A stretch of DNA of 64,000 nt, from NCBI RefSeq assembly GCF_000761245.1, contig NZ_AWOR01000078.1:248001-312000 (forward strand), given 5' to 3'. Shown here piece after piece: positions 18,058 through 26,741 of the stretch. The DNA is from Comamonas testosteroni (GTDB lineage Bacteria > Pseudomonadota > Gammaproteobacteria > Burkholderiales > Burkholderiaceae_C). Position numbers and translations under genes: made by a program. The notes beneath the pieces are model-generated. The model was given only the letters and a program-made list of their open reading frames with translations. It did no database searches and was not told where the DNA came from. How positions within the stretch are numbered: the stretch's first letter is position 1; each line of letters starts with the position of its first letter.

Positions 18058-18716
18058 GCCAAGTTTTGCGTACCCAGCTGGAGCAGGGCGTTCAGGCGCT
18101 GAAGCTGGAACTGGCCCCGGCCCAGATCGATCTGCTGATGTCCTTCATGGATCTGCTGCAGAAGTGGAACAAGGTCTACAACCTGACGTCGGTGCGTGAT
18201 CCCCAGGAGATGCTGACGCATCACCTGCTCGACAGCCTGGCCGCCGTGCCCGCCTTGCTTCGGCATGTGAGCCGCCTGCCGGTGCAAGAGGGCAAGCGCC
18301 TGCCGCTGCTGGACGTGGGCTCCGGCGGTGGTCTGCCCGGTGTGGTGTTTGCCATCTGCTGCCCGCAGATCGATGTGAACTGCGTGGATACCGTGGGCAA
18401 GAAGGCCGCCTTCATCCAGCAGGTGGCTGCAGCCTTACGTCTGCCCAATCTGCACGGTATTCATGACCGGGTGGAAAACCTCAAGATCCGCTATCCGGTC
18501 ATCAGCTGCCGCGCCTTTGCATCCTTGGTGGACTTCACCACCTGGTCGCGCAAGGCTCTGGCCGAGGATGGAATCTGGTTTGCCATGAAGGGCAAGCACC
18601 CCGATGAGGAAATTGCTGCGCTGCCTGCCGATGTGAAGGTGTTCCACGTGGAACCTTTGGCCGTGCCCGGCCTGGACGCCGAGCGCTGCGTCATCTGGTT
18701 GAAGCTGGCTTCTTGA
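18054..18716 (+). CDS. rsmG: 16S rRNA (guanine-527 N7) methyltransferase RsmG (GidB)
   Basis: The 220-residue protein has the Rossmann S-adenosylmethionine motif [14 protein letters not shown] and [27 protein letters not shown], which identify GidB. It methylates G527 in 16S rRNA; loss gives low-level streptomycin resistance in other bacteria. The start overlaps the mnmG stop, so translation is coupled. The mnmG-rsmG pair followed by parAB is the classical origin-proximal arrangement. A degenerate parS-like site (18640-18655) lies near the 3' end. Confidence 0.96.
   Translation: MSQVLRTQLEQGVQALKLELAPAQIDLLMSFMDLLQKWNKVYNLTSVRDPQEMLTHHLLDSLAAVPALLRHVSRLPVQEGKRLPLLDVGSGGGLPGVVFAICCPQIDVNCVDTVGKKAAFIQQVAAALRLPNLHGIHDRVENLKIRYPVISCRAFASLVDFTTWSRKALAEDGIWFAMKGKHPDEEIAALPADVKVFHVEPLAVPGLDAERCVIWLKLAS
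18640..18655. other. Degenerate parS-like site inside rsmG
   Basis: TGTTCCACGTGGAACC matches 13 of 16 bases of parS. Two of the changes are symmetrical and keep the palindrome. It may be a weak ParB site or simply codon-driven. Confidence 0.45.
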
Positions 18717-18734
18717 GCGGTAAAGCTTGGTCGA

Positions 18735-18770
18735 GGCACTTTGTTTCCAAGGGGAACAAAGTGCCTTTTT
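18735..18770 (+). terminator. Terminator of the mnmG-rsmG operon
   Basis: A perfect 11-bp stem (GGCACTTTGTT 18735-18745 with AACAAAGTGCC 18755-18765) is followed by five T. It ends the operon 19 bp after rsmG. Confidence 0.9.
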
Positions 18771-18860
18771 ACATACTGTGTCAGGCAACATCTGTGCAAT
18801 GCAGATGCGCCGGTCATGGCCCTCGCATAAACTTGCTGTTTTCCATCGCGCAGGGTTTGA

Positions 18861-19472
18861 ATGTTTGGCATCTCTGATTACGGCGCTTTTGCAGCCGCCG
18901 TTACCGTTTTCTTGCTGATCCCTGGACCAGGCAATCTGGCCTTGATTACCTCCACGGGCAAGGGCGGATGGAGAGCGGGCCTTGCATGCTGCCTGGGTGT
19001 GATGGCAGCCGACCAGGTGCTGATGTGGCTGGCTGTGGCAGGTGTGGCGGCGGTGCTGGCCGCCTACCCGGCGGCCTTCCATGCCGTGCAGTGGGTGGGG
19101 GCGGCCTATCTGGCCTGGCTGGGCTATAAGCTGCTCACGGCCAGGCCCGGCGATGCGCCGGCCATTGAAATCCAGCCACGCCAGTATTTCCGCCAGGGTG
19201 CCCTGATCACCCTGATGAACCCCAAGGCCATTGTGTTCTACATGGCTTTCTTCCCCATGTTCGTGGATCCGGCCCGACATCAGGGCGCCATCACCTTTGG
19301 CGTGATGGCTGCCACGGTGGCGGCAATTACCTTTATCTACAGCGTCATCGTGGTGACGCTGACCACGTTGCTGGCCGAGCGCTTGCGTGCCAACCCGGCC
19401 GTGGTGAAGTGGCTGGAAAAAACAGCCGGTGTGTTTCTGATCGGTTTTGGCCTCAAGCTGGCCGCCAACTAA
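18861..19472 (+). CDS. LysE-family amino acid exporter
   Basis: This 203-residue membrane protein shows about six hydrophobic segments. The family signature occurs early, in LIPGPGNLALITSTGKGGWRAGLACCLGV, and LMNPKAIVFYMAFFPMFVDP lies in the middle. LysE/RhtB proteins export amino acids or homoserine lactones; the substrate cannot be told. It sits in the same direction 12 bp before parA and after the mnmG-rsmG terminator, so it may share a transcript with parA. Confidence 0.9.
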   Translation: MFGISDYGAFAAAVTVFLLIPGPGNLALITSTGKGGWRAGLACCLGVMAADQVLMWLAVAGVAAVLAAYPAAFHAVQWVGAAYLAWLGYKLLTARPGDAPAIEIQPRQYFRQGALITLMNPKAIVFYMAFFPMFVDPARHQGAITFGVMAATVAAITFIYSVIVVTLTTLLAERLRANPAVVKWLEKTAGVFLIGFGLKLAAN

Positions 19473-19484
19473 AAGAGAAGTTCA

Positions 19485-20255
19485 ATGGCCAAAATTTTCT
19501 GCGTTGCCAATCAAAAGGGTGGAGTGGGCAAGACCACGACCACGGTCAATCTTGCCGCAGGTCTGGCCAAGGTCGGCCAGCGTGTGTTGCTGATCGACCT
19601 GGACCCCCAGGGCAATGCCACCATGGGCTCCGGCGTGGACAAGCGCGCGCTGGAGTTGACGGTCTACGACGTGCTGCTGGAAAACGCCAGCGTCAAGGAA
19701 GTGGCCCAGAAGTCCGAGCAGGTCGGCTATGACGTGCTGGGCGCCAACCGCGAGCTGTCGGGTGCCGAGATCGAGCTGGTCTCGCTGGAGCGCCGCAACG
19801 AGCGTCTCAAGACCGCTCTGCAGGCCGTGGCCGCCGACTACGACTTCGTGCTGATCGACTGCCCGCCCTCCCTGTCCATGCTGACCCTGAACGGTCTGTG
19901 CTCGGCGCATGGCGTGATCGTTCCCATGCAGTGCGAGTACTTTGCACTGGAAGGCCTGACCGATCTGGTCAACACCATCAAGCAGGTGCATGCCAACATG
20001 AATCCCGACCTGCAGATCATCGGTCTGCTGCGCGTGATGTTCGATCCGCGCACCACGCTGCAGCAGCAGGTCAGCGACCAGCTCAAGGAGCACTTCGGCG
20101 ACAAGGTGTTCGATACCGTGATTCCACGCAATGTGCGCCTGGCCGAAGCCCCCAGCTACGGTCTGCCGGGCGTGGTGTTCGACGCCTCGGCCAAGGGCAG
20201 CAAGGCCTTTGTCGAGTTCGCCGAAGAGATGGTGCGCCGCATCAAGAAAATGTGA
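19485..20255 (+). CDS. parA: Chromosome partitioning ATPase ParA (Soj)
   Basis: The 256-residue protein starts [28 protein letters not shown] with the deviant Walker A KGGVGKT at 11-17. LLIDLDPQGNATMG and LIDCPPSLSML follow as Walker A' and B. ParA binds DNA nonspecifically when ATP-bound and drives segregation of ParB-parS complexes. It lacks an N-terminal DNA-binding domain, so it is the chromosomal small type. AGAGAAG precedes the start. A perfect parS site begins one base after its stop codon, and a hydrolase gene separates it from parB. Confidence 0.96.
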   Translation: MAKIFCVANQKGGVGKTTTTVNLAAGLAKVGQRVLLIDLDPQGNATMGSGVDKRALELTVYDVLLENASVKEVAQKSEQVGYDVLGANRELSGAEIELVSLERRNERLKTALQAVAADYDFVLIDCPPSLSMLTLNGLCSAHGVIVPMQCEYFALEGLTDLVNTIKQVHANMNPDLQIIGLLRVMFDPRTTLQQQVSDQLKEHFGDKVFDTVIPRNVRLAEAPSYGLPGVVFDASAKGSKAFVEFAEEMVRRIKKM

Positions 20256-20256
20256 G

Positions 20257-20272
20257 TGTTTCACGTGAAACA
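20257..20272. other. parS centromere site between parA and the hydrolase gene (exact)
   Basis: TGTTTCACGTGAAACA is an exact 16-of-16 parS palindrome directly after the parA stop codon. A ParB complex here could also affect transcription of the downstream hydrolase and parB genes. Confidence 0.95.
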
Positions 20273-20307
20273 GCTCCTCGTCTCCTGTCCAGCCATCACC
20301 AACGGTC

Positions 20308-20856
20308 ATGACCTCTGAAGCACTGAACCCGCATCATGTCTGGCTGCTGCCCGGCTGGCAGAACTCCGACCCCGGCCACTGGCAAAGTCTGTGGCAGAGC
20401 CAGTACGGCTACCAGCGGCTGGAGCAGCATAGCTGGCAGCATCCGCTGCGCGGTGACTGGAGCATCCGCCTGCAGGAAACCGTGCTCGACGCTCCGGCTC
20501 CCGTCACCCTGGTGGCGCACAGCCTGGGCTGCGTGCTGGTGGCCTGGTGGGCGGCGCATTCTCAAGTCGCGAAAGCCAAGGTGCGCGGTGCGTTGCTGGT
20601 AGCCCCCGGCGACACGGAGCAAGAAAGCCTGCGCGGCGTCTTGCCAGGCTGGTCGCCCGTGCTGCTGCAACAACTGCCCTTCCCGTCGATACTGGTGGGC
20701 AGCGAGAACGACCCCAACTGCTCTGTAGCACGCGCACAGACCATGGCACAGGGCTGGGGCAGCCGCTTCGTGAATGTGGGTGCCGCAGGCCATATCAACA
20801 CGGCCAGCGGACTGGGACTGTGGGAAGCCGGGCATGAGCTGTTGCTCTCCCTTTAA
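20308..20856 (+). CDS. Small alpha/beta hydrolase of the RBBP9/YdeN type
   Basis: This 182-residue protein has HHVWLLPGWQNSDPGHWQ at the start and the nucleophile elbow VAHSLGC, so the catalytic serine is in the S-x-x-G context of RBBP9/YdeN-like serine hydrolases. VGSENDPNC supplies the acid and GAAGHINTASG the histidine. All three catalytic residues appear present. Its substrate is unknown. It lies between parA and parB (52 bp and 15 bp gaps), an unexpected place for a hydrolase; a segregation role is not implied by its sequence. Confidence 0.85.
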   Translation: MTSEALNPHHVWLLPGWQNSDPGHWQSLWQSQYGYQRLEQHSWQHPLRGDWSIRLQETVLDAPAPVTLVAHSLGCVLVAWWAAHSQVAKAKVRGALLVAPGDTEQESLRGVLPGWSPVLLQQLPFPSILVGSENDPNCSVARAQTMAQGWGSRFVNVGAAGHINTASGLGLWEAGHELLLSL

Positions 20857-20871
20857 AGAAAGAATTCAGCA

Positions 20872-21801
20872 ATGGTGACTAAGAAACCCAAGGGCCTGGG
20901 ACGTGGTCTGGAAGCCCTGCTGGGCCCCAAGGTCAGTGAAGCAGAGCAGACCGCTGCGAGCGGGTCTCAGGCCAATCTGCCGAGCACCCTGGCACTCAAT
21001 GTGATGGTGGCCGGCCAGTACCAGCCGCGCACCCGCATGGACGAAGGCGCCTTGTACGAGCTTGCCGAGAGCATCAAGGCCCAGGGCATCATGCAGCCGA
21101 TCCTGGTGCGCCAGCTCTCCAGGGGCGACAACGCCGGCAAGTACGAAATCATTGCCGGCGAGCGGCGCTTCCGTGCTGCGCATATCGCGGGTCTGTCCGA
21201 GGTGCCGGTGCTGGTGCGCGAAGTGCCCGACGAAGCCGCTGCGGCCATGGCACTGATCGAGAACATTCAGCGCGAAGACCTGAACCCGCTGGAAGAGGCG
21301 CAGGGTCTGGCCCGCCTGGTCAAGGAGTTCGGCCTGACCCACGAGCAGACCGCTCAGGCCGTGGGCCGCTCGCGCAGCGCCGCCACCAATCTGCTGCGTC
21401 TGCTGAATCTGGCCGAGCCCGTGCAGACCATGCTGATGGCCGGCGATATCGACATGGGCCATGCGCGGGCGCTGCTGACGCTGGACCGAGCCACCCAGAT
21501 CACGGCAGGCAACCAGATCGCGGCCAAGAAGATGTCGGTGCGCGAGGCCGAGTCGCTGGTCAAGAAGATCGGTGCCGAGTTCAATCTGACGCGCCAGAAG
21601 GCCAAGAAAGATGGCAAGTCGCGCGACGTGAAACGCATCGAGGAAGAGCTGTCCGACCTGCTCACCGCCGATGTCGAGGTGCGCATCAAGAAGACCGTGC
21701 GTCGCCACGGCAAGCAGCAGGAAATGGGCGAGATCGCCATCCAGTTCGGCTCGCTTGACGAGCTCAACGGCATCATCGAAAAGCTGCGCGGCGAAGTCTG
21801 A
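20872..21801 (+). CDS. parB: Chromosome partitioning protein ParB (Spo0J)
   Basis: The 309-residue protein starts MVTKKPKGLGRGLEALLG, the usual ParA-activating N-terminal peptide. The CTP-binding part is visible as QPILVRQLS and IIAGERRFRAAHIAGL; ENIQREDLNPLEEAQGL follows. A helix-turn-helix (HEQTAQAVGRSRSAATNLLRLL) reads parS. The C-terminal dimerisation region is short and ends GIIEKLRGEV. ParB loads on parS as a CTP-dependent clamp and recruits condensin. Five candidate parS sites lie within 11 kb on its left. Confidence 0.96.
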   Translation: MVTKKPKGLGRGLEALLGPKVSEAEQTAASGSQANLPSTLALNVMVAGQYQPRTRMDEGALYELAESIKAQGIMQPILVRQLSRGDNAGKYEIIAGERRFRAAHIAGLSEVPVLVREVPDEAAAAMALIENIQREDLNPLEEAQGLARLVKEFGLTHEQTAQAVGRSRSAATNLLRLLNLAEPVQTMLMAGDIDMGHARALLTLDRATQITAGNQIAAKKMSVREAESLVKKIGAEFNLTRQKAKKDGKSRDVKRIEEELSDLLTADVEVRIKKTVRRHGKQQEMGEIAIQFGSLDELNGIIEKLRGEV

Positions 21802-21824
21802 TTCTTTGGCCGGAGCAAGCGAAA

Positions 21825-21852
21825 AGAGCATCCACGGGATGCTCTTTTTTTT
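21825..21852 (+). terminator. Terminator of the parA-hydrolase-parB operon
   Basis: The stem AGAGCATCC/GGATGCTCT (21825-21833 with 21837-21845) is followed by a run of about eight T. Confidence 0.9.
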
Positions 21853-21878
21853 GGAGGGGCGGGAGATGAATGCAGTGC

Positions 21879-22652
21879 TCAGCTGCAGTAGCCGGCGTCG
21901 ATTCTGTCGAGCTTGCGCAGTAGTGCGGGCCAGGCAAACTGGCCGCCCATTCCGCCGGTCTGCACTTTCATGGCATGGGCGATGCCCTGCAGAATCTGCG
22001 GGTCGACCTCGGTGAGTTCGGTGCCGCCGGACTGGGCCGCGATCTGGATCTGGCAGGCGGACTCGAAGACGTACATGGACAAAAAGGCATCGGCAATCGT
22101 GGGGCCGCAGGTCAGCAGGCCGTGGTTGCGCAGCATGAGGAAGTTGGCCTCGCCCATGTCGGCCAGCAGACGCGGCTTCTCGTCCTCGCGAAAGGCCACG
22201 CCTTCGTAGACGTGATAGGCCAGGGACCCCAGGACAAAGGTGCTTTGCTGGCTGATGGGCAGCAGGCCGTTCTTCTGGGCCGCCACGGCCACGCCGGCGC
22301 GCGTGTGGGTATGGATCACGCATTGCGCGTCGGCGCGCGCCTCATGCACGGCGCTGTGGATGACGAAGCCGGCCGGGTTCACGGGGAAAGGCGAGTCCAT
22401 GAGCTTGTTGCAGCCCAGGTCCACCTTGATCAGCGAGGAGGCCGTGATCTCGTCAAACATCAGCCCGTAGGGGTTGATGAGGAAGTGATGCCCGGCGCCC
22501 GGCAGCCGCGCGCTGATGTGGGTGAAGACCAGATCGCTCCAGCCGTACAGAGCCACCAGCCGGTAGCAGGCGGCCAGATCCACGCGCAACTGCCATTCCT
22601 CGGGGCTGACCAGATGCTGCACGCTGGGGATGTTCAAGGGCTCTTGGCTCAC
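21879..22652 (-). CDS. Class II aldolase/adducin-family protein
   Basis: The 257-residue protein carries the zinc site of class II aldolases: the H-x-H in CVIHTHTRAGVAVAA and a third histidine in LRNHGLLTCGPT. FTHISARLPGAGHHFLINPYGLMFDEIT is the conserved phosphate/substrate loop. Relatives include L-fuculose-phosphate aldolase and many uncharacterised cytoplasmic enzymes; in Burkholderiales such stand-alone copies usually lack a known substrate. It is monocistronic and convergent with parB. Confidence 0.85.
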   Translation of the reverse strand: MSQEPLNIPSVQHLVSPEEWQLRVDLAACYRLVALYGWSDLVFTHISARLPGAGHHFLINPYGLMFDEITASSLIKVDLGCNKLMDSPFPVNPAGFVIHSAVHEARADAQCVIHTHTRAGVAVAAQKNGLLPISQQSTFVLGSLAYHVYEGVAFREDEKPRLLADMGEANFLMLRNHGLLTCGPTIADAFLSMYVFESACQIQIAAQSGGTELTEVDPQILQGIAHAMKVQTGGMGGQFAWPALLRKLDRIDAGYCS

Positions 22653-22786
22653 GGGCGACTCTCCTTCATCGTTGATTCGATGAATGTAGACACTCGTGTG
22701 TCAGCGGTCTGTTGGCTAGGCGACAGAACCTTGGAAATGCGGGCGAGGCCGGTCCGGATCAGGCGCGGTGGACATGCCTGTAGTTC

Positions 22787-22820
22787 AAAAAAAACAGGAG
22801 CTTGCATCGCAAGCTCCTGT
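22787..22820 (-). terminator. Terminator of the M20 peptidase gene
   Basis: A perfect 12-bp stem (22794-22805 with 22809-22820, loop ATC) is followed on the minus strand by eight T. It lies 66 bp after the peptidase stop; an AGCTATCAAAA-family element fills the gap. Confidence 0.9.
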
Positions 22821-22885
22821 TGATTTGTAGATCGTTTCTATACGGAAATCGATGCTGATCAAGCGAAAGCAGCTATCAAAAACAC

Positions 22886-24178
22886 TTACTTGATCTGTCC
22901 GCGCGACAGGTCCTGGATCATGCGCGCAGCCAGATACAGGCGCGGTGCGATGGTGTTGATGTGCACGTATTCGGCATCGTTGGAATGCGCGCCATAGCCC
23001 GACAGGCCAAAGCCCTCGATCACGCCGCCCTTGGCCTTGAGGGCCGCGAAAGCCGCATCCGTGCCGCCGCCCGTGGCCTTGTCCATGATCTTCATGGGCT
23101 GCTTCAGCTCCTGCTCATAAATGCCCTGGGCATGGGCGGCCAGCTTGCGCGCCGTGGCATTGGCCTCCAGCGGCGGGCGGCGCACCTCGAACTTCAGCTC
23201 CACCTTGCTGGCAGGGAGCAGCTTGTTGCCGATCTTGTCCTGCATGGCTTTTTCCAGCGCCGTGAAATCGGCCACGCGCAGCGCGCGGGCATCGGCCTGG
23301 GCCGTGGCCTCGGCGGGGATCACATTGCGGTTGGTACCGGCCTTGGACACCGTCCAGTTGAGCTTGAGGCCGTCCTGGGGCTGGGACAGATCTTTCATCT
23401 GCAGCAGCTGATGCGAGAGCTCGTACAGCGCATTCACGCCGTCCTCGGGCTTGGCGCCCGCATGCGATGCCTTGCCGGTGACCTTGAGGTAGGCGGCGCC
23501 GATGCCGCTGGTGGCCAGGCGCAGGCTGCCGTCGGTGCCGCCGCCTTCAAAGCTGAACACGGCGTCCTGCTCGGCCCCCAGGCGGGTGATGGTGCTGCGT
23601 GCGCCGGGCGAGCTGATTTCCTCGTCGCCGTTGATCAGCACCGTGAGCGTGCCGTAGTCCTCGATGCCCAGCTTCTTGAGCAGGGGCACGATATGCATGA
23701 TCAGGGCCACGCCCTGCTTGTCGTCGGCGATGCCCAGGCCATAGGCCTTGTCGCCGTCGATGCGAAAGGGCTGGTCCTTGATCATGCCGGGCAGATAGAC
23801 GGTGTCCATGTGCGCGATCAGCATGATGCGGCTGCTGCCCTTGCCCTTGAATTCGGCATGCACCATGGGGCCGACTTTCTCGGGCGTGTCATCGAGGCGG
23901 TAGATGTCGCTGGGCTCGATCACCTCGACCTTGCCGCCCTGCGCGCGCAGCTTGCCGGCGATGTACTCGGCAATCTTCTTCACGCCCGCCACATCCTTGC
24001 TGCCGGACTCGATATGCACCAGATCGCGCAGCGTATCCAGATAGGGCTGCTGCTCCTTTTTCGCATGCTCCAGCAGATCGGCTTGAGGGGCAGCCTGGGC
24101 AGAGCCGAAGGCCAGCACCAGGGCCAGGGCCAGGGGCAGGGCGCGCAGCAAAGGGGCAGAGGGCGTGTTCCAACGCAT
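22886..24178 (-). CDS. Secreted M20-family metallopeptidase, glutamate carboxypeptidase-like
   Basis: The 430-residue protein starts MRWNTPSAPLLRAL with a Sec signal peptide cleaved after SAQA (about residue 29); AAGGAGA precedes the start. Zinc ligands of the M20 family are visible in LIAHMDTVY, YGLGIADDKQG, INGDEEISS and the C-terminal GYGAHSNDAEYVH. The dimerisation lid contains KASHAGAKPEDGVNAL. The closest well-known relative is carboxypeptidase G2, which removes C-terminal glutamate from folates. Substrate assignment is family-level only. It acts in the periplasm. Confidence 0.88.
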   Translation of the reverse strand: MRWNTPSAPLLRALPLALALVLAFGSAQAAPQADLLEHAKKEQQPYLDTLRDLVHIESGSKDVAGVKKIAEYIAGKLRAQGGKVEVIEPSDIYRLDDTPEKVGPMVHAEFKGKGSSRIMLIAHMDTVYLPGMIKDQPFRIDGDKAYGLGIADDKQGVALIMHIVPLLKKLGIEDYGTLTVLINGDEEISSPGARSTITRLGAEQDAVFSFEGGGTDGSLRLATSGIGAAYLKVTGKASHAGAKPEDGVNALYELSHQLLQMKDLSQPQDGLKLNWTVSKAGTNRNVIPAEATAQADARALRVADFTALEKAMQDKIGNKLLPASKVELKFEVRRPPLEANATARKLAAHAQGIYEQELKQPMKIMDKATGGGTDAAFAALKAKGGVIEGFGLSGYGAHSNDAEYVHINTIAPRLYLAARMIQDLSRGQIK

Positions 24179-24338
24179 AGAAATTCTCCTTAGGGGGCGG
24201 ACCGTTCCCGGATAGGGGCCACGGCAAGAAAAGGCGGCGTGATGCACCGCTCAGGGAAATCAGCTTAGCAGCCGTGTTTGCGGCCTCCGGGCTGCCGGCC
24301 TAGGGATAAATACCAGGATAACTTGATCTCTCGCGCCG

Positions 24339-24371
24339 AAAAAAAGCCCTGCAGCTTGCGCGGGCAGGGCT
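24339..24371 (-). terminator. Terminator of the MFS transporter gene
   Basis: The stem AGCCCTGC/GCAGGGCT (24345-24352 with 24364-24371) is followed on the minus strand by seven T, 20 bp after the transporter stop. Confidence 0.85.
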
Positions 24372-24391
24372 TGGTGGGTTGCGCCTGTTGC

Positions 24392-25669
24392 TCAGGCAGC
24401 TGCCAGATGTGATTTGGTCTTTTTGCTCACACCGTCGCCGACGATGACGGCCGAGACCACCGACAGCACCAGCGCAATCGCCGAGCCGTAGAACACGGCG
24501 TTGGTCATCTGGTGGTCCAGCATGTAGCCGAAGACCGGCGCGGCCAGGCAAAAGCCCAGATCCAGGCCGGAATACACGGTGCCGTAGACACGACCCGTGG
24601 CGCCGGGGGGGGCGGCGCGCTTGATCAGCATGTCGCGCGAGGGGCCGGCCAGGCCTGTGCCCAGACCGGCGACAGAAGCCACGACCACCGCCACCATGCC
24701 GGGCAGCCAGCCCGTGCCGACGACAAACAGCAACAGGCCCGAGCCCAGCATGCAGATGGAGATCACCTTCTCCAGCCGCTGCACGCGGCCGACCAGAAAG
24801 CCGCCCACGACCATGCCGGCAGCGCCGCACAGCATATAGCCGGTGACGATCAGAGCCGTCACGGAAAGCGGCAGGCCGTACATGGATTGCAGGGCCGGGC
24901 TGGCAAAGCTCTGGATGGCGCTGAGCGCGCAGGTGCTCCAGAAGAAGAAGGAAAAGCACAGCCACACCGATGGCAGCCTCATGAAGGCCATGGGGTGTTC
25001 CTGAGGTGCGGCAATGGCGGCGGTGGCCGGCTTGGCGCCAGCACCGGCGGATTCGGCACGATCATCGAGCGCATCGCGGTTGAAGACCATGATGGCCAGC
25101 ACCACGGCTGCGCAGAGGGCGCCGCCCAGGCAGGCCAGACGCCAGGAGCCTGTGGCCGTGGTGATGCCCGCCATGAACAGCGGCGCCAGTGCCCAGCCTA
25201 GATTGCCGGACAGGCCATGCACCGAGAACGCATGGCCTATGCGCTGCTGCGACACGCGCTTGTTGAGGATGGTGAAGTCCACGGGGTGGAAGGGCGCATT
25301 GCCCAGGCCCGCAAAGAAGGAGGCAGCCAGCAGCATGCTGTAGCCCTGGGCCGAGCTGGCAATCAGGCCTGCCACCACAAAGCTGCCGAGGGCGGCAAAC
25401 AGAATCGGACGTGCGCCAAAGCGGTCCACCGCAAAGCCGGCCAGTGCCTGGCCGGTGCCCGAGACAATGAAGAACAGCGAGACCATGACGCTGAGCTCGG
25501 CATAGCTGTAGCCGAAGTCCTTGATCAGCCAGGGGAACAGCGGCGGCAGCAGCAGATGGAAAAAGTGCGACGAGCCATGGGCCAGGCCGATGAGGCCGAT
25601 GGTGCGCGCGTCACTGCGCAGTGTCTCTGGCGCCTGGTTCTGAGATGTTGTGGAGGCAGGGCGGTTCAT
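24392..25669 (-). CDS. Major facilitator superfamily transporter
   Basis: A protein of about 425 residues with twelve predicted membrane segments begins MNRPASTTSQNQAPETLRSD. GFAVDRFGARPILF is the loop 2-3 MFS signature, and NAPFHPVDFTILNKRV and HGLSGNLGWALAP resemble the fosmidomycin-resistance/sugar-phosphate exporter group. No good ribosome site marks the start; an ATG three codons earlier (25678) is equally possible. It is divergent from an AraC-type regulator with a gap of about 80 bp, so regulation by that protein is likely. The substrate is unknown. Confidence 0.85.
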   Translation of the reverse strand: MNRPASTTSQNQAPETLRSDARTIGLIGLAHGSSHFFHLLLPPLFPWLIKDFGYSYAELSVMVSLFFIVSGTGQALAGFAVDRFGARPILFAALGSFVVAGLIASSAQGYSMLLAASFFAGLGNAPFHPVDFTILNKRVSQQRIGHAFSVHGLSGNLGWALAPLFMAGITTATGSWRLACLGGALCAAVVLAIMVFNRDALDDRAESAGAGAKPATAAIAAPQEHPMAFMRLPSVWLCFSFFFWSTCALSAIQSFASPALQSMYGLPLSVTALIVTGYMLCGAAGMVVGGFLVGRVQRLEKVISICMLGSGLLLFVVGTGWLPGMVAVVVASVAGLGTGLAGPSRDMLIKRAAPPGATGRVYGTVYSGLDLGFCLAAPVFGYMLDHQMTNAVFYGSAIALVLSVVSAVIVGDGVSKKTKSHLAAA

Positions 25670-25747
25670 AAGTCGCATCTTAGGCAGACGGCCTGCGTCT
25701 TGTATGCGATAGTCTGCCAATTGCTATCGCAAGCCAGCCAAACCATC

Positions 25748-26641
25748 ATGTCCAGCCTCCACGACCCCGAGCCCCTGCGCGCAGGCAAGGCCAGCGCCTA
25801 TGTGGAGACGCTGACACCCCATCTCTACATCCCCACGGCGCAGCGCCCGGTGCGGGCCAAATGCCGCTGGCTGGAGGCCGATACCCAGGTCCGGCCGCAC
25901 CGTCATCCCTGGGGGCAGCTGGCCATCTCCACCACGGGCACCATACGCCTGACGGTGGCCCAGGGCACCTACATCGTGCCGCCGTCCCGCGTGCTGTGGG
26001 TGCCGCCGGGCATGGAGCATGCCGTGACCATGGTGGAAAGCGCCGATCTGCGTACGCTTTATTTCTTCCAGCCCGATGGGCATTGCGGCCCCGATGTCAG
26101 CCCCGAGGAAGAGGCGGCCTGGCGCCAGTGCCGGGTGCTCAACGCCTCGGATCTGCTGCGCGCCGTGGTGCGCGAGCTGCCCACGCTGCCCGATGACTGC
26201 CTGCAGCTGTGCGAGCAGGACAGGGCGCGCGAGCACCATCTGAGCCAGCTGCTGCTCGACGAGCTGCGCCGCGCCAGTGCCGTGCAGCTGGGTGTGAACC
26301 TGCCCCAGGACAAGCGCTTGCGCCAGCTCTGCGAGGCCGTGCTGGCCGACCCGACGCGCAACGAGACGCTGGAAGACTGGGCGCGCGATACCGGGGCCAG
26401 CCCGCGCACCGTGGCGCGACTGTTTCGCCAGCAGCTGGAATGCAGTTTTACCCAGTGGCGCCAGCAGGTGGTGCTGGCCCATGCCGTCAGCCTGGCGGCG
26501 CGCAACTGGCCGATTCAGCGCATTGCGGCCGAGCTGGACTACAGTCCCAGCGCCTTCAGCGCCATGGTGCGCCGCACGGTGGGCATGCCGCCTGCGCAGT
26601 TCTTTGGCATGCACACCAAAGTCATGGCTGCCAGCGATTGA
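25748..26641 (+). CDS. AraC-family transcriptional regulator with cupin sensor domain
   Basis: The 297-residue protein has an N-terminal cupin-like domain (VRPHRHPWGQLAISTTGTIRLTV and PPSRVLWVPPGMEHAV, residues about 45-110) and C-terminal paired helix-turn-helix motifs (LEDWARDTGASPRTVARLFRQQ and IQRIAAELDYSPSAFSAMVRRTVG). This is the layout of the NimR/YeaM type regulators. It is divergent from an MFS transporter, a pairing also seen with NimR and NimT, and probably controls it in response to a small effector. The much longer upstream frame is antisense to the transporter and was rejected. Confidence 0.9.
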   Translation: MSSLHDPEPLRAGKASAYVETLTPHLYIPTAQRPVRAKCRWLEADTQVRPHRHPWGQLAISTTGTIRLTVAQGTYIVPPSRVLWVPPGMEHAVTMVESADLRTLYFFQPDGHCGPDVSPEEEAAWRQCRVLNASDLLRAVVRELPTLPDDCLQLCEQDRAREHHLSQLLLDELRRASAVQLGVNLPQDKRLRQLCEAVLADPTRNETLEDWARDTGASPRTVARLFRQQLECSFTQWRQQVVLAHAVSLAARNWPIQRIAAELDYSPSAFSAMVRRTVGMPPAQFFGMHTKVMAASD

Positions 26642-26741
26642 TTGAAAAGGGCCGCAAGCCCTATCTCTACTTGCCGGGTGGCTCCAGAAAATATTTGCTG
26701 CGGCATGGAATGAAAGCAGCAGGCCTGCGCTCTCTATCACC

